From assembly GCA_016178785.1 (NCBI GenBank), contig JACOSO010000042.1:1-64000 (forward strand): a stretch of DNA of 64,000 bases, given 5' to 3'. The DNA comes from Bacteroidota bacterium. GTDB taxonomy: Bacteria; Bacteroidota; Bacteroidia; Cytophagales; Cyclobacteriaceae. The translations under genes and the position numbers were made by a program. Below the pieces are notes generated by a model. It was given only the letters and a program-made list of their open reading frames with translations. It had not been told where the DNA came from and did not search any database. Below, one piece after another: positions 57,201 through 64,000 of this stretch (the stretch's first letter is position 1; the number at the start of each line of letters is the position of its first letter).

Positions 57201-58137
57201 TGGCATTGAAAGTTGTAACAGTTAGTGTTTGGCCGGCATAAACGAGAGTGCTGTTATTGCCTTGGGTAAAGGTACCAGTTCCTGATAAGGAGGCCGCTCC
57301 TGTATTTGAAATTGTGACTGCACTCGAATTATTATTTGTAACGACTACACCCGTCACAATTACAGAGTTGGCAAATGACATGGCAGCGGTTCCTCCGATA
57401 CTTTGGGCATTCGTGTTAAAAGTTGCTGACCCCGCTGCAAATGTTGATCCGGTGGACGATACACCATTTTGAAAAATCACGGTGTTTGATGGTGTAATTG
57501 CAGTCGAAGTCCAAGATCCGGAATTTGACACTGCGCCAGCAAAAGTTTTTGATCCGGTATTATTGTTAAGTGTAAACGTACCCGCTACAGTGGTCGCTCC
57601 GGTTACGGTCAGGGTCAAGGCACCCATTCTCGCATTGGTAGCAGATACCGGGACGCTTAAGGAAGCTGTACTAATGATACTCGTAGCATTTGCCCCATTA
57701 ACCTGGCTTGTGCCGTCTATCGTCAATGTTCCTGTGATTGTGAGTGTAAAGCCAGCATTAACAGTTAGAATGGAACTCCCAGCCGTGGTAAGGTTGCCAA
57801 TTGAGAAAGCTGGCGTTACATTGACATTCATTGTTTGCCCTGTAAGAATGGTCACTGTTCCAGGGGTAGCTACTTGGCCAGGATAATTAATGGCAGCACC
57901 CCAGGTGGCACCATTAAATAGTTGCCAGTTTGCAACAACATTCCAATTGGTACCGGCTCCGCTTGTCCGATAATCCCCGGCTATTTGGCCTGAAGCAAAG
58001 TTTGCGATTGAAAGAAAAGAAATGACTAAAACAAAGACCTTACTTATTGATAAAGTAGATTTTGTTCGATTGCACCCCAATAACGCTTGTAACATTGCAA
58101 ATGAACCCAATTTCATTAAAGCCATAACAAATTTCAT
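48205..58137 (-). CDS. Giant T9SS-exported beta-solenoid-like surface protein
   Basis: 3310 residues. The export signal is at about 31-50 (KVFVLVISFL...FASGQ) after an unusual 30-residue lead that has its own hydrophobic run ending in a lipobox-like ALLGC at Cys22. The body is Thr/Asn/Ser/Gly-rich short strands (for example NLTVNGNLTIGAGNTLDNSS), as in beta-helix adhesins. Two long repeats (about 120-345 and 363-582) have a period of 243 residues. Modules with W...W, GTGTLR and PAGTYT.F..S.GGTIEYYG recur further on. A fibronectin-like region and a T9SS sorting domain (VYPNPISQHQPLN...) close it. Probably a surface adhesin or filament. Confidence 0.92.
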   Translation of the reverse strand: MKFVMALMKLGSFAMLQALLGCNRTKSTLSISKVFVLVISFLSIANFASGQIAGDYRTSGAGTNWNVVANWQLFNGATWGAAINYPGQVATPGTVTILTGQTMNVNVTPAFSIGNLTTAGSSILTVNAGFTLTITGTLTIDGTSQVNGANATSIISTASLSVPVSATNARMGALTLTVTGATTVAGTFTLNNNTGSKTFAGAVSNSGSWTSTAITPSNTVIFQNGVSSTGSTFAAGSATFNTNAQSIGGTAAMSFANSVIVTGVVVTNNNSSAVTISNTGAASLSGTGTFTQGNNSTLVYAGQTLTVTTFNATNAGNTVNYTGSVNPTTIRAVNYYHLTYSGSVTGNIGATTTVSGDLTTSNSGILNINGAFTVTVSGNLTMDNTSQITGTAATRVLNVSTNFSVPATATDTRISSLTLTVTGTTTVAGTFSLTSDTGVKTFIGAVSNSGSWTSTAVTTTNNLVFRNGVSSTGTTFAAGTATFNTNAQSIGGTAAMSFANTVTATGIAVTNNNTNTVTLSNTGAGVLAGTGSFVQGANSTLSYAGSTITITTFTPTGSGNTVNFTGATPTIPAVSYYHLTYSGTTAPTVTTANIAGDLTVSSGSFSPSGLVTFNNGTASAQTISGAGTISFASVTLNTATTNVNVNRSISVSGTLTFSTARIMVVNSSSNITLGSAGTIAGAASDRYIQLDGLTGTNSNLIKTTTAATGPWAITYPIGTSSGGYTPVTLPTVTTAPVANSTLSIKAIYNLSSQGQLRRVFRLIVAGNANATTFSNGAFNYNNATDISAGDAESNYTVEWYLAASSASAAWTNIATITHPPNNIFTVAGGSSATASLSTGTYYYTNGSADAYPNTWYSYQTGVWSNWQNWTSDPSGTTLVNGLNLPPQPGDAIVILNGITITNDVNGQVATTTTINNGATLDMSTTTGNTLGTLSGTGLLRIKGIALPTGTYTAFVTASTGGTIEYYDVTGTLPTAQTTYNNLKLTNSTASAITFTETNNLTINNNFNITASSTGTVTWQINDATNANRTITIAGDLTVSSNGKITAGTGNSGSATQHSLTLSGNLTNNGIIQFFDPTDATYSAANYTSGAVYTSALRGNAVKVTFSGTTSKTLTCNNQTDFYRLILDKGTGQQAMLTVNSLNTANFRLFGPNNIARSGAAPNYISNNDLSIVNGTLQLTGSINIPNMIVDNGGTSSWPIPQNGALWINSSTVTVQAADNTVGDNKHFHVFGLLRVTNGTMNLGYSRGLLGGGSGYLLMEGGTINTWQLRTTNLGTGNNFAYVQSGGTINVGTAGLSGVDITDFPRFCLMYTTCTFQMSGGILNVGNPMNGGIGNLGGIMINTATSNTSVTGGTVNAFIPASGVNFTITSTASFYNLNINQDGAGAAVAILNSISAFDGVSTITETAQPLTVLNNLTLVTVSSTTLNCNANDLTVGGNFNIQASTTFTPGANTVTFNGSGAQTWTKTGTITSLNTVVVNKSAGTLTLAGGTLPNIATLTLTSGTMADGGNTVTVTTALTNNATHTSTGTGNITVNGPTTIGGTNGTFGNLTIQTNNTVATSGTQTVSGTLRLIGASSTLNIASNALTALGNIYSDAATGVAFTATKRILLSGFHNAGGLTRQGISGDLLFPVGSSAVGANAAVGYSPITINATATTQGTITVRPVNSEHPNVTTITQSLVYYWRVTTSGFSGITAVTHKTYTFSTATKAGTLTSYRSARYDRSANTWATNNTTYDATGTTVIPNFNTGTGWTGVASDQLDGEYTCGNIAAFGTVTTYYSRQSGNWNVNATWSTVAIGGAAASSNPTSCATCPVIIGDGASNNHTITTVAASSCGSLTLSSGSTLDCSTFTGHNFGTSTGGSVTGTGTLRIAAVGAGVANMFPAGDFTNFIGSSGGTVEWYGATKTIPATGPAPQNLSLATYYNLVLNPNAANTITLPASNLTIYNNLTQGNVAGFTGTSITNGARTIAISGSLTITLGTFSFSNAAASATTMTVTGNTTVGNGATFGVVAGGTANANTLSTAGGITNNGTINFNNTGTVDITFTGSSNVNFDGTGSGGTTLDFITVNKGTSQTPTVTFSVGGTVTAANNNVALGWLRLTNGSFIFNNSGTYTISSFNGSYTIPSTTKLSVNAGTVTILSSNTTAADLLLNGSLTASGTGTVNVGAVGNTLDNDLEYASAGTPTITVSGTAALNVIGSIRRSTSALSGALVYNQTGGTTTVGGNSSSNTRGVFEIDVNTGSSFTLTGTGALTVQRQTNGTSYADVYINPVTSSVSSTSTISVGLTTATTQANLRVNIAPSIGNFKVLGPGAAANPQTVNLYSNPLVLGGTLTIITPSVLVTNSFDVSIAGDLTVTGTGTATYTGGTNTTTFNGTGAQSANLTSTSTFTNITVNNSGGGTVTLSGTAPTLSNLNILSGILDVGSLALNVNGNITNNSSQTASGGGSITFTTTTSTSHTITSSSGSFTNLIIGGAAATNNLVTVSGNMTMNGTLDFTATAAVNRYLFIGSNLLTFSNTATISNAGSTKYIKTNGVSSDLGVTKNWPVGTNSFTYSVGTRTNYTPVTLTSLVVTTAGTYNVIPVDAAHPTSSATGEQILDYYWKITKDNTLVHGATGTLVFQVPTGLIGGSGGTLIGAYLDAINLIGWTSGGVISTVATNTLLTFTNALNTVMPAVNGEFDYTYGTTTTLPNPIAPVYSRFADADMVSNPTTVGTLGIGGSWAIATSWTLASNGFGAALSSVPTNRPVVILPAARINLDILGQSAFTTQLSGLLVVTTTGHNIGSISSTGTMRTTTSTLPAGTYTTFTASAGGTIEYAAAISMNNRSTYNNLLISSTVATTATNLTVNGNLTIGAGNTLDNSSNNANISIAGNWSNSGTYTAGTGTVTFNGTAAQSITGATTFNNLIINNTFGTSPQITLSGGNDIVSSTLTMTKGNINLNSQNLTIGTAAASPGTLSHSLASTEGWMYGGNLVRYFNTTTIADGSVTGFFPMGTSADFRPFFIGVPSGDMTTGGSFTVSNNSNNITTSVSIPDATSPVTPIVLQHQGYWSISSSGVSGGTYDLIAGGTGFGTVGNLADLNLCKATSVVGTYSAATNTTSDPRLKRIGLTLTDITTTDGDKFYVGSTNSVTSPLPIELLSFTGEAKKYGVDLQWKTASEKNNDYFTISRSAMGGTFESIGSVKGNGTTNSSHTYLLTDSKPLLGKNYYQLKQTDFDGHSTNSEVIVVNVINLEPLVSVYPNPISQHQPLNIVINGLEANSETEIQILNMQGIKINSRESITDSDGTLKTSVGLANLSTGLYILKVQNIYFKFVIE
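56392..57780 (-). repeat. Tandem 729-bp coding repeat inside the giant gene
   Basis: Copy 1 about 57103-57780 and copy 2 about 56392-57051. Shared protein blocks include AVSNSGSWTSTA, ATFNTNAQSIGGTAAMSFAN (residues 238-257 and 481-500) and YYHLTYSG. The exact offset between copies is 243 residues. The DNA is clearly diverged, so this is an old duplication. Confidence 0.85.
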
Positions 58138-58390
58138 TTAAGACAATCTCAAATATCGAAATTTATAGAGTAAGGATAAAACCCAATCAGAACGCCACCT
58201 TACCTATATACTAATCTGCAGAATACTGGCAATCAAAGAATACTGGAAACTGACAAAAGTAACCCCATTCTCGCCTTATTATCCCGTTAGGTCACCCAAT
58301 AACTGAGCCAACGCTTGTTCTGGATAAATTTGGAATTAAAACTTCAGGATAAATCCCAAAAGGGAGAGGTCGTTTTCTATTTGGGACAAT
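58138..58390. other. Intergenic region upstream of the giant gene
   Basis: 253 bp. A possible -7 box TAAATTTC lies at 58158-58165 (minus strand), 21 nt before the ATG. TCCCAAA (58354-58360) and TTTGGGA (58380-58386) form an inverted pair of the heptamer seen upstream of the other T9SS genes. Nothing else is recognised. Confidence 0.4.
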
Positions 58391-59911
<1,521 letters not shown>

Positions 59912-59938
59912 TTATCAATTAGCCAATTCTCGGACAAA

Positions 59939-60020
59939 AGTAGGCAGTAAGCAGTCTCTCGTTGGCAGTTGTTGATCAATTAAATCGCTGCTGCCTACTG
60001 CTTACTGCTTACTGCCTACT
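59939..60020. repeat. Heptamer array with perfect 16-bp inverted arms
   Basis: The left arm AGTAGGCAGTAAGCAG (59939-59954) is exactly inverted as CTGCTTACTGCCTACT (60005-60020). The right side is four tandem 7-nt units: CTGCCTA, CTGCTTA, CTGCTTA, CTGCCTA (59991-60018). It fills the guaB-truA divergent spacer and ends 12 bp before the truA start. Confidence 0.9.
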
Positions 60021-60032
60021 ATTTTTGAAGGA

Positions 60033-60776
60033 ATGAGATACTTCTTTGAGATCAGTTACAACGGCTCTCGATATCATGGCTGGCAAAATCAAACGAACGC
60101 AGTTGGCGTGCAGCAAGTAGTTGAAGACGCGCTTAGCAAATTGATGCGCGATAAAATTGAGATTGTCGGAAGCGGACGAACAGATTCGGGGGTTCATTGT
60201 GCTCAACAATTTTTTCATGCTGATTTCAAAACGGAATTGAAGGCAAGTGATTTAATTCACAGACTGAATTCATTTCTCCCCTCAGATATCGCCATTCGTT
60301 CAATCACAAAAGCGAAAGACAACGCACATGCGCGATACGATGCCCGCGAGCGTTCATATGAATACCGGATTACGACAAAAAAAGATCCGCTGCTGGTTGG
60401 ATACTCCTATTATTTTTTCAAATCGTTAGATGTAGAAGCAATGAACCGCGCTGCAACGTTGTTGATTGGCGAACATGACTTCACCAGTTTTAGCAAAGTA
60501 AAAACCGATGTAAATCATTTTGTATGCAACATTATAAAAGCAAAATGGCACAAAAAAAATGACTTGTTGATTTTCGAAATATCTGCAAATCGATTTTTGA
60601 GAGGAATGGTTCGCGCCATCGTTGGCACCTTGCTGGATGTGGGTACCGAAAAAATCTCGCATCGCGATTTTCAAGAAATCATAAAAAGCAAAGACAGAAA
60701 AAAAGCGGGCACGAATGTACCAGCCGAAGGCTTGTTTTTGACAAGGGTAAAATACCGAAATGGAATTTTCCAATAA
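60033..60776 (+). CDS. truA: tRNA pseudouridine synthase A
   Basis: 247 residues. The N-terminal YNGSRYHGWQNQ and the catalytic motif GSGRTDSGVHC with Asp51 are diagnostic. RFLRGMVRAIVGTLLDVG is near 190-207. It makes pseudouridine 38-40 in tRNA anticodon stems. It ends 2 bp from the end of the convergent haem-binding gene. Confidence 0.97.
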   Translation: MRYFFEISYNGSRYHGWQNQTNAVGVQQVVEDALSKLMRDKIEIVGSGRTDSGVHCAQQFFHADFKTELKASDLIHRLNSFLPSDIAIRSITKAKDNAHARYDARERSYEYRITTKKDPLLVGYSYYFFKSLDVEAMNRAATLLIGEHDFTSFSKVKTDVNHFVCNIIKAKWHKKNDLLIFEISANRFLRGMVRAIVGTLLDVGTEKISHRDFQEIIKSKDRKKAGTNVPAEGLFLTRVKYRNGIFQ

Positions 60777-60778
60777 TT

Positions 60779-61225
60779 TCATTTTAGGCTTTCAGCCCAA
60801 TCCACAAGTATTTTGGTTTGTTCTTCAGTAAGCACAGCATCGTGGTGCAGGAAAGTGTAAGTCCCAAGAGGCATTTCGCCATCTCGTACTTCATCTGCGA
60901 TCTCCTCGAACTTATGTTTTGCTTTCTTCTCGGAGTAAGAGGCGTATTCAGAAAAATTCAAATGACGCTTGCCATCGTCCACATGAGAATATTGAATCCA
61001 CCAGCCAACAGGCTGCACGTTAGCATACCATGGATACTTTGTGCTATTACTATGGCAATCGTAGCATGATTGTTTTAAAATGGATTGCACATTTTCGGGC
61101 ACTTGATATTTTTTCGAGATGACATTCGCACCTTCGGCATCACCGTTATTCCGTGAGGGGCGAATGAATTGGATTACGATCAAGACAACAACCACTGTGA
61201 GAAGAATTTTCTTTAAACGAATCAT
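60779..61225 (-). CDS. Membrane-anchored haem-binding domain protein
   Basis: 148 residues. An N-terminal membrane anchor (about 5-20) is followed by the haem-attachment motif CYDCH (Cys54, Cys57, His58) and SNSTKYPWYANVQPVGWWIQYSHVDDGKRHLNFSEY, the pattern of the haem_bd family (PF14376). It is a periplasmic mono-haem c-type protein of unknown redox partner. It lies next to CcmF and CcmE genes, whose products mature such proteins. Confidence 0.92.
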   Translation of the reverse strand: MIRLKKILLTVVVVLIVIQFIRPSRNNGDAEGANVISKKYQVPENVQSILKQSCYDCHSNSTKYPWYANVQPVGWWIQYSHVDDGKRHLNFSEYASYSEKKAKHKFEEIADEVRDGEMPLGTYTFLHHDAVLTEEQTKILVDWAESLK

Positions 61226-61232
61226 AAGTAAA

Positions 61233-61264
61233 ATTTGAGGATTTGAAAATTAGATAATTTGAAA
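61233..61264. repeat. Exact 8-nt periodic array (ccmF-haem_bd spacer)
   Basis: Four contiguous 8-nt units: ATTTGAGG, ATTTGAAA, ATTAGATA, ATTTGAAA. It has the same unit type as the array in the atpA-atpG spacer (21083-21122), 40 kb away. Confidence 0.7.
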
Positions 61265-61344
61265 ACGGAAATCAATTGAAATGTTCAATTTGTCGGATTG
61301 CCAAATCTGGATTGGGTGTTTGTATTTTTAAATTGATTCTCAAA

Positions 61345-63852
61345 TTAAGCCCTGATCCTCCGCCAGGCTGCGATCCCAAATCCAATCATCAATACACCAG
61401 TACCGAGCCAGAGCACATTGATATAGGGTTTCTCCAAGGCTTTGATCACCACCCAATCTTTCTGACGGGCATTTGTGCCAAGTAAAAATTCGTTAGTCTG
61501 CGGAAAAATGTTGAGCAGCGTAATGCGCACCCCCAAATCATTTACTTCCGATGGTATTCGGCCTACTTCACTTCTATTTCTGATCAGGAAAATGGGTTCG
61601 GCATAAAAGACTTCATGTTCGCCTTGCAATTTTATTTTCGCCTTCACGGCCACGTCTTCTCCGTCTAACTGAACCCCGTCAATATTATCAACACGTTCCA
61701 CTTTCTCGAGAACGGCCACATAATCGTTCACAAAAAACTGCTGGCCAATTTTTGCTTTCACTTCTTCTGTCTTCCCCCAATTAGGTTCTTCATCGCGCGT
61801 CATCATAGCTGAGACATGGGTATAAATGTCTCGGCCAAAATTTCTCTTTATGTCGGGTGAAGCGAGAAATCCGCCCATGGCAGGATTAATTTGAATCCGA
61901 GGATAAAGTGTGGCCGCTACTTTTCCATTTCTGCGCATTTCTATTTCGTAAAAAGTGTTTTCGGGATAAACCTCAAATGTATCTTTTGCGCTATATAACT
62001 TTTTGTTTTGATAAACGATGTTTTTGTTGGCTACGACTTTGTACGGATCAGAAGTTGGATCAATATCATTTTTCCTGACAAAACCTTTCTTTTTTCGCAG
62101 CTCTAAATTTTCGCTTCGGTATTCGATATCGTAACCCGCCATCGATTTGGTCTCGTTGATGAACAGCAAAAGGTTATCGCGATTGAACTCGGTGCCCATC
62201 TCTTTGTTAACAATGAGGCCGCTGTTGTTTAGTGACACTACTTTTGAATAACCAGCCGAGAACATAATTCCGATCAGCATCAAGCCCACACCGATGTGAG
62301 CTATTGCACCACCCGAAAGGTTCGGGTTTACTTTTAGTGAAACCGTGAGAAATTTAATATTAGAGATAATCAGATAAACCCCACAGAGTGTTAAGATTAG
62401 ATATGTCGGTTCATAAACTTTTGCTATCGCAATAATGAGTGCAAATACAACAAGTGTAACAAGCAAAGGCGTGAGTAGTTCTTTTTTCAATTTCTCTTTG
62501 TCCATTTTATTCCACCAGAAAAATTGCGCTGTGCCTGATACCAAAGCTATGGCTACTGCAAACCAGAGTTGAAACTTGGAATAGAATTGGATCTGATTGG
62601 CAGGAGGTGCCAGATTTGAATGACTTCCAAACAGCTCAACGATTTTATTATAAACAGGAATGGATGTGGGCATCAATACCTGAAAACCCATTAAACATAA
62701 AACGGTTGCTCCCAGAAAAATCCAGAACTCGTTTGAATAAACTGAACTTTCTTTTTCATCGGATGGTATATTTTTCCATCGAATGATTATCAAACCAATC
62801 GAAGAGATGGTAAAAAACAAGAGATAAAGCAGCAATTGGCCTGAAAGCCCAAGATCGGTAAATGAATGCACCGATGCATCTCCTAAAATTCCGCTTCGCG
62901 TAAGGAATGTAGAATATAGAATCAAAATGAAAACAGTGATTGCTAAAATGATAGATGTTTTGAGGGCAGTGCCTTTATTCTTTTGCAACATCATCACGTG
63001 AATCGCTGCGATAAGGATTATCCAAGGAACATAAACAGCATTCTCCACAGGGTCCCAATTCCAATAGCCACCGAAACTCAACGTTTCATATGCCCAATAG
63101 CCCCCCATTAAAATACCGAGCCCGAGAATCGCTCCACCCACCAGCGCCCAAGGCAATGCAGGTTTGATCCACTCTGAATATTTTTTTTGCCACAACCCTG
63201 CAAGGCAAAATGCAAAAGGAGGAAGCGTGAGTGCAAAACCAAGAAACAAAGTAGGCGGATGTATCACCATCCAATAATTTTGCAACAATGCATTTAACCC
63301 ATGGCCGTCCTTCGGAATGAAGTCAGGGTTGATTTTGAAGATGGGATCACTCATAGCATCGCGAAGCAAGATGAAAGGAGAGCTTCCGATTTTGAAATCA
63401 GCAAATGGAATAACTACACCCAAAATCATTGACGCAAGAAATGCCTGCACCAAGGCAAATACGATCATAACAGGTGCTTCCCAAGCTCGCTGTGTGTGAA
63501 TCAAAATAATTCCGATAACCGCTTGCCAAAACATCCATAGCAAAAAGCTTCCTTCCTGTCCTTCCCAAAAACAGGAGATCATGTACTGACCAGGTAAATG
63601 AAGCGATGAGTGACTGTAGGCATAGTGGTATTCAAAATAATGCTGCTGAATGATTGCATATAAAATCGCAGCGATGCCAAGCACAGCTATTCCGTGAATG
63701 TAAAACGCAACGCGTCCATTAGTTCTCCAACTGTCCTGTTTTAATGGATCTGCCACGTTAAGATTTTTCCAATACGCAAAAGCAGAGACCAGCGAGGCAA
63801 CCATGGAAGTGATCACAAATAGATGGCCGAGGTTGCCGATGAAGTAGTGCAT
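61345..63852 (-). CDS. ccmF: CcmF/CcsA-type cytochrome c biogenesis protein
   Basis: 835 residues with about 15 membrane helices. The haem-handling WWD-type motif GGYWNWDPVENAVYVPW lies at about 257-275 and conserved His residues flank it, as in haem lyases. Start MHYFIGNLGHLFVI. A large periplasmic domain (about 560-800) precedes the last helix. It attaches haem to CxxCH motifs of c-type cytochromes. The following gene on the same strand ends like CcmE, so the system I naming is preferred over CcsA. Confidence 0.92.
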   Translation of the reverse strand: MHYFIGNLGHLFVITSMVASLVSAFAYWKNLNVADPLKQDSWRTNGRVAFYIHGIAVLGIAAILYAIIQQHYFEYHYAYSHSSLHLPGQYMISCFWEGQEGSFLLWMFWQAVIGIILIHTQRAWEAPVMIVFALVQAFLASMILGVVIPFADFKIGSSPFILLRDAMSDPIFKINPDFIPKDGHGLNALLQNYWMVIHPPTLFLGFALTLPPFAFCLAGLWQKKYSEWIKPALPWALVGGAILGLGILMGGYWAYETLSFGGYWNWDPVENAVYVPWIILIAAIHVMMLQKNKGTALKTSIILAITVFILILYSTFLTRSGILGDASVHSFTDLGLSGQLLLYLLFFTISSIGLIIIRWKNIPSDEKESSVYSNEFWIFLGATVLCLMGFQVLMPTSIPVYNKIVELFGSHSNLAPPANQIQFYSKFQLWFAVAIALVSGTAQFFWWNKMDKEKLKKELLTPLLVTLVVFALIIAIAKVYEPTYLILTLCGVYLIISNIKFLTVSLKVNPNLSGGAIAHIGVGLMLIGIMFSAGYSKVVSLNNSGLIVNKEMGTEFNRDNLLLFINETKSMAGYDIEYRSENLELRKKKGFVRKNDIDPTSDPYKVVANKNIVYQNKKLYSAKDTFEVYPENTFYEIEMRRNGKVAATLYPRIQINPAMGGFLASPDIKRNFGRDIYTHVSAMMTRDEEPNWGKTEEVKAKIGQQFFVNDYVAVLEKVERVDNIDGVQLDGEDVAVKAKIKLQGEHEVFYAEPIFLIRNRSEVGRIPSEVNDLGVRITLLNIFPQTNEFLLGTNARQKDWVVIKALEKPYINVLWLGTGVLMIGFGIAAWRRIRA

Positions 63853-63907
63853 TCTTAGTTCAAAGATTTAAAATTTCAAATTCAAAAAGGAAGGGCAAAT
63901 TTACCCT

Positions 63908-63942
63908 GAATTTTGAATCTTAAGTTTGGAATTTTGAATTTG
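63908..63942. repeat. Exact 7-nt periodic array (ccmE-ccmF spacer)
   Basis: Five contiguous 7-nt units: GAATTTT, GAATCTT, AAGTTTG, GAATTTT, GAATTTG, ending 2 bp before the ccmE stop. A weaker inverted counterpart (TTTAAAATTTCAAATTC) lies at 63868-63885, and a similar stretch fills the rplU-rpmA spacer (12660-12697). Confidence 0.7.
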
Positions 63943-63944
63943 GG

Positions 63945-64000
63945 TTAAACGCCTTCGTCCAACTTTTGTTCCTGATACTTAGAAGGGCACTTAAGAAGAA
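63945..64000 (-). CDS. ccmE: Cytochrome c maturation protein CcmE, C-terminal end (partial)
   Basis: The last 17 codons before a TAA at 63945-63947 read LLKCPSKYQEQKLDEGV. The L.KCPSKY segment is the characteristic C-terminus of Bacteroidetes CcmE, the periplasmic haem chaperone that hands haem to CcmF. It is immediately upstream of ccmF on the same strand, the expected order. The rest is outside the window, so the catalytic His cannot be checked. Confidence 0.8.
   Translation of the reverse strand, partial: LLKCPSKYQEQKLDEGV

Noticed and set aside
59939-60020. Short tandem repeats as a CRISPR array
   Set aside because: Units are 7 nt, contiguous and without unique spacers, and no cas gene is present.

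Overview
The window is chromosomal DNA of a gliding-type Bacteroidetes bacterium, most likely order Cytophagales. The evidence is two SusC/SusD outer-membrane pairs, the gliding lipoprotein GldH, three secreted proteins with type IX secretion (T9SS) C-terminal domains, a eukaryote-like class Ia ribonucleotide reductase, an F-type ATP synthase operon without its beta/epsilon genes, and promoters of the Bacteroidetes form TTTG-N(18-21)-TAnnTTTG. I see no rRNA, tRNA, CRISPR array, transposase or prophage. Species is not determinable from sequence reading alone.

Layout. 1-93: end of an unidentified plus-strand gene. 167-12131 (minus): two SusC-SusD-lipoprotein nutrient-uptake operons whose SusC genes share promoter, leader and signal peptide. 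12399-13006 (minus): ribosomal proteins L27 and L21. 13504-16988 (plus): nrdB-nrdA. 17070-20136: a conserved unknown gene, thymidine kinase, a SAM methyltransferase and a UbiA-like membrane protein. 20198-25525 (minus): ATP synthase genes in the order atpB-E-F-H-A-G. 25653-28113 (minus): a FIST sensor protein plus PAS histidine kinase. 28314-30494: RecQ helicase. 30774-31850: mannose-1-phosphate guanylyltransferase. 31920-34600 (minus): tandem T9SS-exported paralogues. 34966-35528: DUF433/DUF5615 toxin-antitoxin-like pair. 35585-42713 (plus): an envelope cluster (flippase, TPR protein, DUF4292 lipoprotein, EnvC-like M23 protein, TatA, MltD-like transglycosylase). 42719-48084: XdhC-like protein, PfkB sugar/nucleoside kinase, GldH, RicT/PSP1 protein, PurD. 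48205-58137 (minus): a giant 3310-residue T9SS-exported repeat protein. 58391-64000: IMP dehydrogenase, TruA, a haem-binding c-type protein, a CcmF-type cytochrome c biogenesis protein and the end of CcmE.

How the genes fit together. Nucleotide supply (RNR, Tdk, GuaB, PurD), energy (ATP synthase, cytochrome c maturation) and envelope functions (SusCD import, T9SS cargo, GldH, flippase, murein enzymes) dominate. Most of the window is housekeeping.

The most unusual material is in the spacers. Several intergenic regions are built from degenerate tandem units of exactly 7, 8 or 9 nt, sometimes as inverted arms. A palindromic CCTCACCCTARCCCTCTCC element sits directly on stop codons, and a GAGGCTGCC-stem terminator recurs three times beside outer-membrane or secreted-protein genes. 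A 65-bp element is duplicated upstream of the tandem T9SS paralogues. These, the cysteine-poor thymidine kinase and the FIST-kinase pair are the observations I would look at first.
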